Of a stretch of 64,000 nucleotides of DNA, positions 37,347 through 45,322 are shown piece after piece. The translations under genes were made by a program, and so were the position numbers. The notes below the pieces were generated by a model. The model saw nothing but the letters and a program-made list of their open reading frames with translations. It was not told the origin of the DNA and ran no database searches. The DNA lies in assembly GCA_030065875.1 (NCBI GenBank), contig JASJCR010000023.1, positions 94,890-158,889 on the forward strand, written 5' to 3'. Origin of the DNA: Ardenticatenaceae bacterium (GTDB lineage Bacteria; Chloroflexota; Anaerolineae; Promineifilales; Promineifilaceae). Position 1 is the stretch's first letter; every line of letters begins with the position of its first letter.

Positions 37347-38842
37347 ACGTTTCGCCACCCGGTTGGCAAATCCCACACGTCCTGAATTTCGCCGTTGGTG
37401 GGGGTGAGCGTGCGTCGCGGGCGGCCTTCACCAAACAAGGTCTCGGCCGCGCCCAAAGCCAGCAGCAGATCATCTGACAGCTCAGGCACGCCGGTCCACT
37501 CCACAAAGTAATCTTCGAGGTAGCGGGTTAACGTCTCTCCGGCCGCAAAATTCGGCTCGGCCAAAATCGCCTGCAAGTAATCAAGATTGGTCGTGACCCC
37601 CAGCACCACCGTTTGGGCGAGAGCCAGGGCCATACGGCGCAGCGCATGCGGCCGATCCTGTCCAAAGGTAATAATTTTGGCCAGCATGGGATCGTAGTAG
37701 GGCGTGACTTCAGATCCGCTGGCAATCCCGTCGTCTACCCGAATACCTAACCCTTTTGGCGGATCATAGCGTGTGATCTGGCCGATTGAGGGCAAAAAAC
37801 CCCGGGCCGGATCTTCCGCATAAAGGCGACACTCTACAGCATGTCCATTTTGATGCAGATCGCTTTGCTTAAAGCCCAGCGGCTCCCCGGCCGCGATCCG
37901 AATTTGCCACTGGGCCAGATCGATGCCGGTCACCCATTCCGTCACCGGATGCTCAACCTGGAGCCTGGTATTCATTTCCAGCAGGTAAAATTCACCGCTG
38001 GGGGTCATCATAAACTCAACCGTGCCGGCGCTGGTGTATCCCACGGCCGCCGCCAGGCGCACCGCAGCGCTACAAATTTGCTCGCGCAGTTCGGGGGTCA
38101 GGTTTGGAGAAGGCGACTCCTCGATAATTTTTTGATGGCGGCGCTGAATCGAACACTCCCGCTCAAACAGATGCACGATATGCCCGTGCTCGTCGCCCAA
38201 AATTTGCACTTCAATATGGTGAATCTCCGGCAAATATCGCTCCAGCACGATATGGTCATCGCCAAAAGATGAAAGCGCCTCTTGTTTGGCGGCCGCCAGG
38301 GCATCGAGAAAATCTTTTTCCCGATAGACGATACGCATCCCCTTGCCGCCCCCACCGGCGCTGGCCTTAACCATGACCGGATAACCCATATCAACGGCCG
38401 CTTTCTGCAGCGCTTCCGATGACATGCTCTGGCCGTCCACCCCTGGCGTAACCGGCACCCCTGCGTCAGCAGCGATGCGTCGCGCCTCGGCCTTGCTGCC
38501 CATCAGGCGAATCGCCTCAGGTGAGGGGCCTACAAATTTAATCCCCCGCGCACTACAGGCGGCCGCAAACCCTTCGTTTTCGCTCAAAAACCCATAGCCG
38601 GGGTGAATCGCCTCCACCCCGGCCGTTTCGGCAATTTCGAGAATTTTCTCGATGTTCAGATAGGTTTCCGCGGCCGAGATGCCGTGCAGAGGGTAAATCT
38701 CATCCGCTTCATCCAGCCAGGTCGCATCTGCATCCGGCTCGCTGTAAATTCCTATGGCCACGATATTTAATTCGCGACAGGCGCGGAAAATCCGCCGCGC
38801 AATTTCACCCCGATTGGCCACCAAAAGTTTGGAAAAAGACAT
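37331..38842 (-). CDS. accC: biotin carboxylase subunit of an acyl-CoA/acetyl-CoA carboxylase
   Basis: The enzyme carboxylates biotin with bicarbonate and ATP. The 503-residue protein has the N-terminal LLVANRGEIARRIFRACREL and HPGYGFLSEN. The ATP-grasp Gly-rich loop is KASAGGGGKGMRI and the metal/active-site segment is EMNTRLQVEHPVTEW. It ends after the biotin carboxylase C-domain with about 50 extra residues but no biotinyl (MKM) domain. The divergent neighbour is a carboxyltransferase beta subunit, so the two probably form one acyl-CoA carboxylase with a carrier encoded elsewhere. Confidence 0.95.
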   Translation of the reverse strand: MSFSKLLVANRGEIARRIFRACRELNIVAIGIYSEPDADATWLDEADEIYPLHGISAAETYLNIEKILEIAETAGVEAIHPGYGFLSENEGFAAACSARGIKFVGPSPEAIRLMGSKAEARRIAADAGVPVTPGVDGQSMSSEALQKAAVDMGYPVMVKASAGGGGKGMRIVYREKDFLDALAAAKQEALSSFGDDHIVLERYLPEIHHIEVQILGDEHGHIVHLFERECSIQRRHQKIIEESPSPNLTPELREQICSAAVRLAAAVGYTSAGTVEFMMTPSGEFYLLEMNTRLQVEHPVTEWVTGIDLAQWQIRIAAGEPLGFKQSDLHQNGHAVECRLYAEDPARGFLPSIGQITRYDPPKGLGIRVDDGIASGSEVTPYYDPMLAKIITFGQDRPHALRRMALALAQTVVLGVTTNLDYLQAILAEPNFAAGETLTRYLEDYFVEWTGVPELSDDLLLALGAAETLFGEGRPRRTLTPTNGEIQDVWDLPTGWRNVKNSQ

Positions 38843-38867
38843 GGAGGGGATTATAGCAGATTTACGA

Positions 38868-39037
38868 TTGACGATTTACGAAATACGATTTACGATTGGT
38901 TCGATTATTCGATTAGTTCGATTATTTGATTGGTTCGATTGGTTCGATTAACCATTAAACTAATACACCAATAAACCCCCATTGACCATCAACTATTTAT
39001 TAGCTATTAGCTATTGGCAACTAGGAATTGACAATTT
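38868..39037. repeat. Repeat tract: GATTTAC heptads, GGTTCGATT nonamers and inverted AT-rich units
   Basis: From left to right the gap holds TTTACGA-type units, then GGTTCGATT/AGTTCGATT 9-nt units (38898-38949), then CCATTAAACTAATACACCAATAA-type heptads, and finally TAGCTATTAGCTATTGG. The whole divergent promoter gap between the two carboxylase genes is occupied by these sequences, so both promoters must lie in or beside the repeats. Confidence 0.82.
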
Positions 39038-39039
39038 TT

Positions 39040-40659
39040 ATGAGTCAGATTGTTTCCAAACTCCAAACCCATTCCGCAGATTACAAAGAAAATTTTAAGC
39101 ACAACGAGTCGCTGGCCAAGCAGCTACACGAACGGCAGCAGCAGGCGGCCGTAGAACGGAGCACTCGAGCGGTCGACCTGCAGCACAAGCGGGGTAAACT
39201 GCTGGTGCGCGAGCGAATCGAGGCGATTCTCGACAATGGCAGCCCGTTTCTCGAACTCTCGCCCCTGGCTGCCTACGGCCAGCACAACGGCGAGGCACCC
39301 AACGCCGGAATTGTGACCGGCATCGGCCGCATCGAAGGGCTCGAATGCATGATCATCGCCAATGATCCAACGGTCAAAGGGGGCACTTATTTCCCAGAAA
39401 CTGTCAAAAAACACCTCAGGGCGCAGGATATCGCCGCCCAGTGCCATTTGCCGTGTATTTACCTCGTTGACTCAGGCGGGGCGTTTTTACACCTTCAGGC
39501 GGATGTTTTTCCAGATCGAGACCATTTTGGCCGCATTTTTTACAACATGGCCCGCATGAGCGGCCTGGAAATCCCGCAAATTGCGGCCGTACTGGGCAGC
39601 TGCACGGCCGGAGGGGCGTATATCCCGGCCATGGCCGATGAGTCGATCATCGTCAAAAACAACGGCACGATTTTTCTGGCCGGACCGCCGCTGGTCAAAG
39701 CGGCTACTGGAGAAGACGTCTCGGCCGAAGAACTGGGTGGAGCTGAGGTCCACACCCGCATCAGTGGGGTCAGCGACCACTTTGCCGAAACGGAACAGCA
39801 GGCGCTGATTCGCGTACGAGAAGTAATCAGCCATCTCAATCGTCGCAAAAACCGGCCGGTGCTCCTTCGTGAAGCGGCCGAACCGGCTTACGATCCGGCC
39901 GAACTGTACGGCATTATTCCGGCCGACACTCGCCAAACGTATGACGTACGCGAGGTGATTGCCCGGCTAATTGATGATTCCGATCTCCATGAATTTAAAA
40001 GCCGCTACGGGCAAACAATCGTCTGCGGTTTTGCCCACATCCACGGCATCCCGGTGGGCATCGTGGCCAACAACGGCCTGCTTTTTAGCGAATCAGCTCT
40101 AAAGGCAACCCACTTCATCCAGCTGTGCGGCCAGCGAGGTACACCGCTGCTCTTTATGCAGAATATTGCCGGTTTTATGGTCGGTAAAACGTATGAAAAC
40201 GGCGGGATCGCCAAAGATGGGGCGAAGATGGTACAGGCGGTCAGCAACGTCAACGTGCCGCGCATTACCCTGCTGCACGGGGTCAGCCACGGGGCGGGCA
40301 ACTACGGCATGAGCGGCCGGTCATACGACCCCAACTTCCTGTTTAGCTGGCCCAACAGCCGCATCAGCGTCATGAGCGGTGACGCCGCGGCCGGCACGCT
40401 GTGGACGGTGGGGCAGAAGCGGGTGCTGCGAGAATTAGAGAATCCAACTCCGGAAGAGATCGCGGCCGCTGAGGCACAATTTAAGCAGCCGGTCCTCGAT
40501 CAATACGCCCATGAAAGCGATCCGTATTTTGCCACCTCACGCCTGTGGGATGACGGCATCCTTGACCCGGTGCAAACCCGCATGGCCCTGGCTCTGGCGT
40601 TTTCGGCCGCTCTCAACGCCCCACTTCCCAACGACCGCTTCGGCACCTTTAGAATGTAG
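39040..40659 (+). CDS. acyl-CoA carboxylase carboxyltransferase subunit (MccB-like)
   Basis: This subunit transfers the carboxyl group from carboxybiotin to an acyl-CoA. The 539-residue protein from ATG 39040 most resembles 3-methylcrotonyl-CoA carboxylase beta. Landmarks are [45 protein letters not shown] [17 protein letters not shown], and [20 protein letters not shown]. The substrate could also be geranyl-CoA or another branched acyl-CoA. Leucine-degradation partners such as isovaleryl-CoA dehydrogenase are not in the window, so MCC identity is not proven. It is divergent from accC. Confidence 0.93.
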   Translation: MSQIVSKLQTHSADYKENFKHNESLAKQLHERQQQAAVERSTRAVDLQHKRGKLLVRERIEAILDNGSPFLELSPLAAYGQHNGEAPNAGIVTGIGRIEGLECMIIANDPTVKGGTYFPETVKKHLRAQDIAAQCHLPCIYLVDSGGAFLHLQADVFPDRDHFGRIFYNMARMSGLEIPQIAAVLGSCTAGGAYIPAMADESIIVKNNGTIFLAGPPLVKAATGEDVSAEELGGAEVHTRISGVSDHFAETEQQALIRVREVISHLNRRKNRPVLLREAAEPAYDPAELYGIIPADTRQTYDVREVIARLIDDSDLHEFKSRYGQTIVCGFAHIHGIPVGIVANNGLLFSESALKATHFIQLCGQRGTPLLFMQNIAGFMVGKTYENGGIAKDGAKMVQAVSNVNVPRITLLHGVSHGAGNYGMSGRSYDPNFLFSWPNSRISVMSGDAAAGTLWTVGQKRVLRELENPTPEEIAAAEAQFKQPVLDQYAHESDPYFATSRLWDDGILDPVQTRMALALAFSAALNAPLPNDRFGTFRM

Positions 40660-40713
40660 GCAATTAGCAATTAGTAATTAGCAATTAGTAATTAGTAATT
40701 GTTAATTGTTTTT
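40657..40713. repeat. Heptad repeat CAATTAG/TAATTAG (7 units)
   Basis: Seven units (CAATTAG twice, TAATTAG, CAATTAG, TAATTAG, then TAATTGT twice) begin at the carboxyltransferase stop codon. They run into the Sua5 gene and encode its last residues (QLTITNY) on the minus strand. Confidence 0.88.
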
Positions 40714-41752
40714 CGGCCGCGCGGCGCAGCCTATCCCGAATTGCCGCCCCCAGCCCAACGGCCGGGAAGTTGCGACACAGAATGAGATCGATCCCGGCCC
40801 GATCTATCGCCCGCATCGTGCGAAACAAATTTTGGGCAGCTCCCTCAAGATTTGTCAGCGAACCCACGATATAAAGCTGTTCCGCTGGGAAAAAAGGTTC
40901 ATCCTCAGCAGCCGCCATCAAGGCCACGCGCTGCCCGGCCACCAGGGCCTTCCGCCTGGCTTCCAGCATGGCCGGCCGCACCAGCGTATCCGGTCCGTCG
41001 AACAGCCACAGGGGGGTTCGCGGCGCATAGTGGCGGTCCATCATCCCCGGCGATGGCAGCGCACCCTCCGCCTTATACCCTTCGACTTCCGCCCCATTAC
41101 CCATCACCCACAACCCATCACCCAATATGGCGCGCAGCGCCTCCAGCGGCACCCCACCCGGCCGCAGCACGAGCGGCGGCTCCCGCGTCAGGTCCAGCAC
41201 AGTGGACTCCACCCCCACCGGCGTCGAGCCACCGTCGAGGATGATATCGACCCGGCCGCGCAAATCTTCATAGACGTGCTGAGCGGTTGTGGGGCTGGTG
41301 CGGGAAAACCGATTGGCGCTGGGGGCCCCGATGGGAGTCCCTGCGGCCGCAATAAGGGCTTGGGCGACCGGGTGAGCCGGACAGCGGACGGCCACCGTCG
41401 GGCCGCCGGCCGTGATCACATCAGGAACGAGGGAAGTTCGCGGCAGGATCAGGGTCAGCGGGCCAGGCCAAAACGCGGCCGCCAGGTTGTAGGCGATTTG
41501 GGGCACGGGGTTCGCCAGGCGGGGCAAATCGGCCGCGTCGGCAATATGAACGATAATTGGATCGTGAAACGGTCGCTCCTTGGCCGCAAAAATTTTTTTA
41601 ACGGCCGCTTCGTTTAGCGCATCCGCCCCCAGCCCGTATACGGTTTCGGTCGGGAAAGCCACCAGCCGGCCGGCGTTGATCACGGCCGCGGCCTGCTCGA
41701 TCACCTCGGACTCTGGCACTTTGGGATTGATTCTTTTGATTTGAGTAATCAT
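40685..41752 (-). CDS. L-threonylcarbamoyladenylate synthase, Sua5 type
   Basis: The enzyme makes threonylcarbamoyl-AMP for the universal t6A37 tRNA modification. The 355-residue protein has the YrdC domain with AFPTETVYGLGADALNE near residue 33, KERPFHDPIIVHI and GAPSANRFSRTSPTTAQHV. A linker and a C-terminal Sua5 domain follow, starting near the SPGMMDRHYAPRTPL motif. In the linker, a stretch of TGGGTGA-type heptads (41092-41126) encodes LGDGLWVMGNG, which appears to be a repeat insertion kept in frame. The last residues come from another heptad tract. The rest is normal. Confidence 0.94.
   Translation of the reverse strand: MITQIKRINPKVPESEVIEQAAAVINAGRLVAFPTETVYGLGADALNEAAVKKIFAAKERPFHDPIIVHIADAADLPRLANPVPQIAYNLAAAFWPGPLTLILPRTSLVPDVITAGGPTVAVRCPAHPVAQALIAAAGTPIGAPSANRFSRTSPTTAQHVYEDLRGRVDIILDGGSTPVGVESTVLDLTREPPLVLRPGGVPLEALRAILGDGLWVMGNGAEVEGYKAEGALPSPGMMDRHYAPRTPLWLFDGPDTLVRPAMLEARRKALVAGQRVALMAAAEDEPFFPAEQLYIVGSLTNLEGAAQNLFRTMRAIDRAGIDLILCRNFPAVGLGAAIRDRLRRAAEKQLTITNY
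41092..41126. repeat. Heptad repeat TGGGTRA inside the Sua5 coding sequence
   Basis: On the sense (minus) strand the units read TGGGTGA, TGGGTTG, TGGGTGA, TGGGTAA and then TGGGG. They are the same family as the intergenic tracts at 48.2 and 63.0 kb. The location is the linker between the two folded domains, where extra residues should be tolerated. Confidence 0.85.
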
Positions 41753-41797
41753 ACGATGATGAAATGTACGCAGATTAAAATCGACAGCAGCCTTTGT

Positions 41798-41825
41798 GAA
41801 GGGGCTTGGCTAGCCAAGCCCCTTC
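41798..41825. repeat. 28-bp perfect palindrome, copy 2
   Basis: The half GAAGGGGCTTGGCT is followed by its exact reverse complement. It differs from copy 1 at 11153-11180 only in the outer bases, with compensating changes on both sides. The right flank (AATGTGGATTG) is shared. It lies in the divergent gap between Sua5 and the DUF4352-like gene. Confidence 0.88.
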
Positions 41826-41906
41826 AAATGTGGATTGTACCGGGATTATTCCACCGTGACATCTCTCCCCTTGAAGCGGGGAAAAACATTTGCTACCCTG
41901 TGGCTT

Positions 41907-42533
41907 ATGAGTGAAAATCCGCTGCGTCAGGTTTGGCGTTTTTTATCCAACGTCGGGAAAATGAACAGGGCGCTGGCGCAATATCAAACAACCGTCAAAC
42001 CGGGGGAAATTCGCGTGATCGGTTTAAATCAATGGGTTCGCGTCCACAATCATGAAATTTGCGTTGCCGGCTATGACGACCGGCTGATCGATAAATTCCG
42101 CATCAATTTTGATACCACAACCCACAAAAAGGGACCCAAAATCGTGCTGGATGAAGGAGTGACCCTTTCTCCACCGCCAAACCCCAACGACCCGCGCGTG
42201 TTGTTTGTCGAGGTAATATACCGCAACCCACATGCGGACAAACAAATTGAGGGGCGTCGCAATCAATGGTGGCTGTACGATGAAGACGGATACAGCTATG
42301 AAGCCCAGGGGAGCAACCGCTGGCTGTACGAGAACAACGGCAAACCGTTTTTAGGCGGCACCCGCTACTTGAGCCCTGGCACCAAAGTTCGGGGCTGGGT
42401 GGCCTTTGAACTGCCTAGGGAGGCGGTGCCGGAACGACTGCAGTTTGTCGACGGTTTTCTAAGCGGAAATACGGCGGATTTCTGGCTTTTTGATGGTGAC
42501 GAAACCAAGCTTAACGACGAAAATATTCGTTGA
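41907..42533 (+). CDS. soluble beta-rich protein, DUF4352-like
   Basis: I am not certain of the family. From ATG 41907 (MSENPLRQV) the 208-residue product has a short N-terminal helix and a beta-rich region with RVLFVEVIYRNPHADKQIEG and YLSPGTKVRGWVAFELPREA. This is the pattern of DUF4352/Telobox-like domains that are often extracytoplasmic. No signal peptide or lipobox is visible, so here it may be cytoplasmic. The stop codon overlaps the -35 box of the next gene's promoter, which places the two in close arrangement but in separate transcription units. Confidence 0.6.
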   Translation: MSENPLRQVWRFLSNVGKMNRALAQYQTTVKPGEIRVIGLNQWVRVHNHEICVAGYDDRLIDKFRINFDTTTHKKGPKIVLDEGVTLSPPPNPNDPRVLFVEVIYRNPHADKQIEGRRNQWWLYDEDGYSYEAQGSNRWLYENNGKPFLGGTRYLSPGTKVRGWVAFELPREAVPERLQFVDGFLSGNTADFWLFDGDETKLNDENIR

Positions 42534-42558
42534 CGGGTCATCAAAATCCTCATATACT
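42530..42558 (+). promoter_or_regulatory. Sigma-70-type promoter of the UPF0173 gene
   Basis: TTGACG (42530-42535) and TATACT (42553-42558) are separated by 17 nt, close to the consensus. The -35 box overlaps the TGA stop of the preceding gene. The region around the -35 box also reads TGACGGGTCA, a small inverted repeat. Confidence 0.75.
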
Positions 42559-42584
42559 GAAAAACAAATCTAAATAAACCCCCA

Positions 42585-42602
42585 TGACGGGTTTGCCCGT
42601 CA
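42585..42602 (+). promoter_or_regulatory. Leader hairpin TGACGGG-TTTG-CCCGTCA
   Basis: A perfect 7-bp stem with a 4-nt loop lies in the leader, about 20 nt after the predicted transcription start and 30 nt before the AGGAGG of the UPF0173 gene. It repeats the TGACGGG of the -35 region. It has no T tract, so a protein-binding operator or a leader-RNA structure is more likely than a terminator. Confidence 0.5.
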
Positions 42603-42634
42603 AACCACAACAATCAACACATTAGGAGGACCTG

Positions 42635-43318
42635 ATGAGCTACTCTCTCACCTTTCACGGTCATTCAACCTTTTCGCTGGATCTGAACGGCACCAAGGTG
42701 ATTGTCGATCCGTTTTTGAAGGGTAACAGTCCGGTTGCCGTCAAATCGGCCGATGAAGTCGAGGCCGATTACATTTGGCTAACTCACGGCCACGGTGATC
42801 ACGTCGCCGATGCCCTGCCGATCGCCAAGCGCACCGGGGCGACGGTGATTTCAAACTTTGAAATTGTGGGCTGGATCAACAGCAACGGCCACGATAAAAC
42901 CCATCCACAGCATCTAGGAGGGGGCTTTCAGCACCCCTTTGGCTACCTGAAAATGACCCCGGCCTTACATGGCTCAATGCTCCCTGACGGCAGCAACGGC
43001 GGGATGGCCGGCGGCTTTTTACTCAAAGGGGACAAAAACATTTATATCGCCGGCGATACAGCTCTTTTTAGCGATATGGCCCTGATCGGGGCGCACGATA
43101 TTGACCTGGCCATCCTGCCCATTGGCGACAACTTCACCATGGGGCCGGACGACGCCCTGCTGGCGGTTAATTATCTCAAACCCAAAGTGGTCGTGCCCTG
43201 CCATTACAACACCTTTGGCTACATCATGCAGGATGCCGACGCGTGGGCCAAGCGGGTCGACCTGGAGACCGACGCCAAGCCGGTGGTGATGGAAATTGAG
43301 GAGACGATTGAGGTATAG
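42635..43318 (+). CDS. UPF0173 metal-dependent hydrolase (metallo-beta-lactamase fold)
   Basis: This 227-residue cytoplasmic hydrolase has the metallo-beta-lactamase metal motif THGHGDHVAD (HxHxDH) near residue 50. GHSTFSLDLNGTKVIVDPFL lies at the N-terminus, GDTALFSDM near residue 140 carries the bridging Asp, and PCHYNTF carries a late His. It matches the UPF0173 (YtkL-like) group, related to L-ascorbate-6-phosphate lactonase UlaG, with unknown natural substrate. AGGAGG lies 7 nt before the ATG. An array of hairpins follows the stop codon. Confidence 0.92.
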   Translation: MSYSLTFHGHSTFSLDLNGTKVIVDPFLKGNSPVAVKSADEVEADYIWLTHGHGDHVADALPIAKRTGATVISNFEIVGWINSNGHDKTHPQHLGGGFQHPFGYLKMTPALHGSMLPDGSNGGMAGGFLLKGDKNIYIAGDTALFSDMALIGAHDIDLAILPIGDNFTMGPDDALLAVNYLKPKVVVPCHYNTFGYIMQDADAWAKRVDLETDAKPVVMEIEETIEV

Positions 43319-43320
43319 TA

Positions 43321-43536
43321 GCTCAGGGCTGAAGCCCCTTCTAGCACGGCCTTTCAGGCCTTTTAGCCTTCAGCTCGGGGCTAACGCCCCTCTTAGCGTT
43401 AAGCTGATAAGCTGGAAGGCCCGCAGGGCCGTGCCGACAGCTAACAGGAGCGAAGCTCCGAGCTAAAAGCCGCGCAGCGGCGCGCTGACAGGTGCGCAGC
43501 ACCGTGCTATAAGGGGCGTCAGCCCCGAGCTAAAAA
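43321..43536. repeat. Array of short palindromes with AGCT/TAGC boundaries
   Basis: About eight short hairpins stand end to end. Examples are GGGCTGAAGCCC, GGCCTTTCAGGCC, GGGGCTAACGCCCC, GGCCCGCAGGGCC, GGAGCGAAGCTCC and GGGGCGTCAGCCCC. They are separated by AGCTNA-type joints such as GAGCTAAAA and CAGCTAACA. The array lies between two convergent genes and reaches the stop codon of the minus-strand gene. The modular layout suggests growth by unit duplication and diversification. Confidence 0.85.
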
Positions 43537-44198
43537 AGCGCCAGCGGCAAGAGCAAAATAACCGAGACCATGGGGATTGTCAGATTGTCTAATCCCCATG
43601 GGGAAACCCCTTCGGTCACGGCGGTTAACACCCCCAACAGCAGGGCCATAATCAGGCTCATGCTGGTTTCCAGCGGGGGCGGGCCGGGCAAAAAAAGCAT
43701 AGCCGCGGCCGAGGCAACGGTGGCAAACACAAAAAAGCCAAACGACCCCTCCATTGTGCGCGTGTTGCCCAAAATTTCGTATGGCTGTCGCCCAAACCGC
43801 CGGCCGATAATAGGAGCGATGCCGTCTCCCCACGTTAGCGGCATCATGGCGGCGACCATCAACGGGGTGTATCCCCAGTAAATAATCGATACCAGCCCCG
43901 TCACAATGGGAAAATAAACCGTCCCCAGGTTTTGCTTGTCGCTGCTGTTCATGCCGGGCAGCAGCCCAAATTTCCAGTCGAGAAAGTTGATGACGGCAAA
44001 TACACCGCACATCGCCACAAACGGCCAGGGGGTCGTGAACCAAATGGGGAGGAACCACACCACCATCCCCACCCCGATGTGAACCACCTTGCGGGAAAAA
44101 TCAGAGCCCAGCTTAAAAATTCGGCTTAAGCCTTCTCCGACCGCGATGCAGCCGAGAATGTAGAGCGTACAGTAGAGAAGTCCAAAGGTTGTTGGCAT
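43530..44198 (-). CDS. diacylglycerol/polyprenol kinase family membrane protein
   Basis: The 222-residue protein has six to seven TM helices and the signatures FSRKVVHIGVG near residue 34 and TWGDGIAPIIGRRFG near 123. These are typical of the dolichol kinase/phosphatidate cytidylyltransferase-like family. Members phosphorylate isoprenoid alcohols or related lipids, and plant relatives are phytol kinases. The substrate here is not known. It is convergent with the UPF0173 gene, and its stop codon is at the end of the hairpin array. Confidence 0.85.
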   Translation of the reverse strand: MPTTFGLLYCTLYILGCIAVGEGLSRIFKLGSDFSRKVVHIGVGMVVWFLPIWFTTPWPFVAMCGVFAVINFLDWKFGLLPGMNSSDKQNLGTVYFPIVTGLVSIIYWGYTPLMVAAMMPLTWGDGIAPIIGRRFGRQPYEILGNTRTMEGSFGFFVFATVASAAAMLFLPGPPPLETSMSLIMALLLGVLTAVTEGVSPWGLDNLTIPMVSVILLLPLALF

Positions 44199-44200
44199 AC

Positions 44201-44258
44201 AGGCAATTTAGCAATCAGCCATTGACAAATAGCTATTTGCTAACTGCCAATCGCTAGA
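44201..44258. repeat. Weak heptad tract, CAATTTAG/CTATTTG family
   Basis: Degenerate units such as GGCAATT, AGCAATC, TAGCTAT and TTGCTAA are spaced by about 7 nt and include an inverted pair. It fills most of the gap between the PfkB kinase stop and the polyprenol-kinase-like start. Confidence 0.6.
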
Positions 44259-44267
44259 AGGTCGATT

Positions 44268-45197
44268 TTATACTATCAGATGCTCATACAGCATATCCAG
44301 GCTTAAATCCGGCACGACCGAATCTTCAGTTTGCAGGGTCAGACCGGCCGCGGCCGCTCCCAGGCGCATGCATTCCAGGGTAGACAGGTCGTTTATCATG
44401 CCAAAAATGATGGCGGCCGTGATCGAATCTCCGGTGCCGGTCGAATCAACCATCTTGTTATATCGGGCGGGAATATGACCGCTCTCCTCCGAGGTGGCGT
44501 AAACCAGCCCAAAATCGGAGAGGGTCACCACGGCCGTCTTCACCCCTTTGCTCACCAGGGTTCGGGCCATGAGCAGGCTATTTTGGGGGTCATAGCCGGG
44601 AAATTCGCAGGAGCAGATCACCGACGCTTCCAGCTCATTGGGCACCACCAGGCTCAAATGAGGCACATACGGCACCAGTTTGGGAGCCAGCCGCGTGGAT
44701 GACGGATCGGAAACCACAGGCTTGCCGTGTTTTTGGGCCATCTCAACCACGGCTTTAATCGCCTCGGCCGTTAAACCGCCGTCAAACACCACCAGATAAG
44801 CCTCAGCAAACAAATTTTCGAGGGCGTGTATCCGCTCGGGGGTGATCGAAACCATCACGCTCGTGTCATCCAGGGCCACCGACAAATGACCCCGATCGTC
44901 GAGAACGGCCATGTAGGAGCCTGAATGGGCATTGTCGACCACCAGCGCTTCGCTTAAATCGACCCCCGCTTCAGCCGTCCCTTCAAGCAGCAAGCGGCCG
45001 GTCTCGTCATCACCGACGGCCGTAATGAGCTTTACCTCCGCGCCCAAACGAGCCAGATTCTCAGCCACGTTGCGGGCTGTCCCTCCTCGAGTCGACCGAA
45101 TCTGAGCCGGATTTGAGGTGCCCGGCTCAAGCCCTGCCGTGGGTTTCCCCTTCGTATCCATTAAACTTGCACCGATGATGAGAATATAATCAGACAT
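44268..45197 (-). CDS. PfkB-family carbohydrate kinase
   Basis: This ribokinase-like enzyme phosphorylates a sugar or nucleoside with ATP. The 309 residues include RGGTARNVAENLARLGAEV (PfkB signature 1) near residue 36 and DSTGTGDSITAAIIFG (signature 2, with the catalytic Asp in GTGD) near residue 258. The pseudouridine kinase group often looks like this, with pseudouridine-5'-phosphate glycosidase as neighbour, but no such neighbour is present, so the substrate remains open. Confidence 0.9.
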   Translation of the reverse strand: MSDYILIIGASLMDTKGKPTAGLEPGTSNPAQIRSTRGGTARNVAENLARLGAEVKLITAVGDDETGRLLLEGTAEAGVDLSEALVVDNAHSGSYMAVLDDRGHLSVALDDTSVMVSITPERIHALENLFAEAYLVVFDGGLTAEAIKAVVEMAQKHGKPVVSDPSSTRLAPKLVPYVPHLSLVVPNELEASVICSCEFPGYDPQNSLLMARTLVSKGVKTAVVTLSDFGLVYATSEESGHIPARYNKMVDSTGTGDSITAAIIFGMINDLSTLECMRLGAAAAGLTLQTEDSVVPDLSLDMLYEHLIV

Positions 45198-45266
45198 AGG
45201 ATTGGTGATTTATGATTGTTGAAATATTGGGAAAAACGATTTTAAACTGGAGATTTAATTATACAC

Positions 45267-45310
45267 GGGTTCGGTTGGTTCGATTAGTACGATTGGTTCG
45301 ATTCGTACGA
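45267..45310. repeat. Nonamer repeat GGTTCGATT family
   Basis: About four 9-nt units (GGTTCGATT, AGTACGATT, GGTTCGATT, CGTACGA) occupy the gap upstream of the PfkB gene and downstream of the first SPFH gene. It matches the 9-nt families at 12.5 and 38.9 kb. Confidence 0.78.
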
Positions 45311-45322
45311 GCCGGTGGGGTG

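Noticed and set aside
43321..43536. CRISPR array or rho-independent terminator cluster
   Set aside because: There is no constant repeat of CRISPR length and no T runs after the stems. It is listed as a palindrome array.
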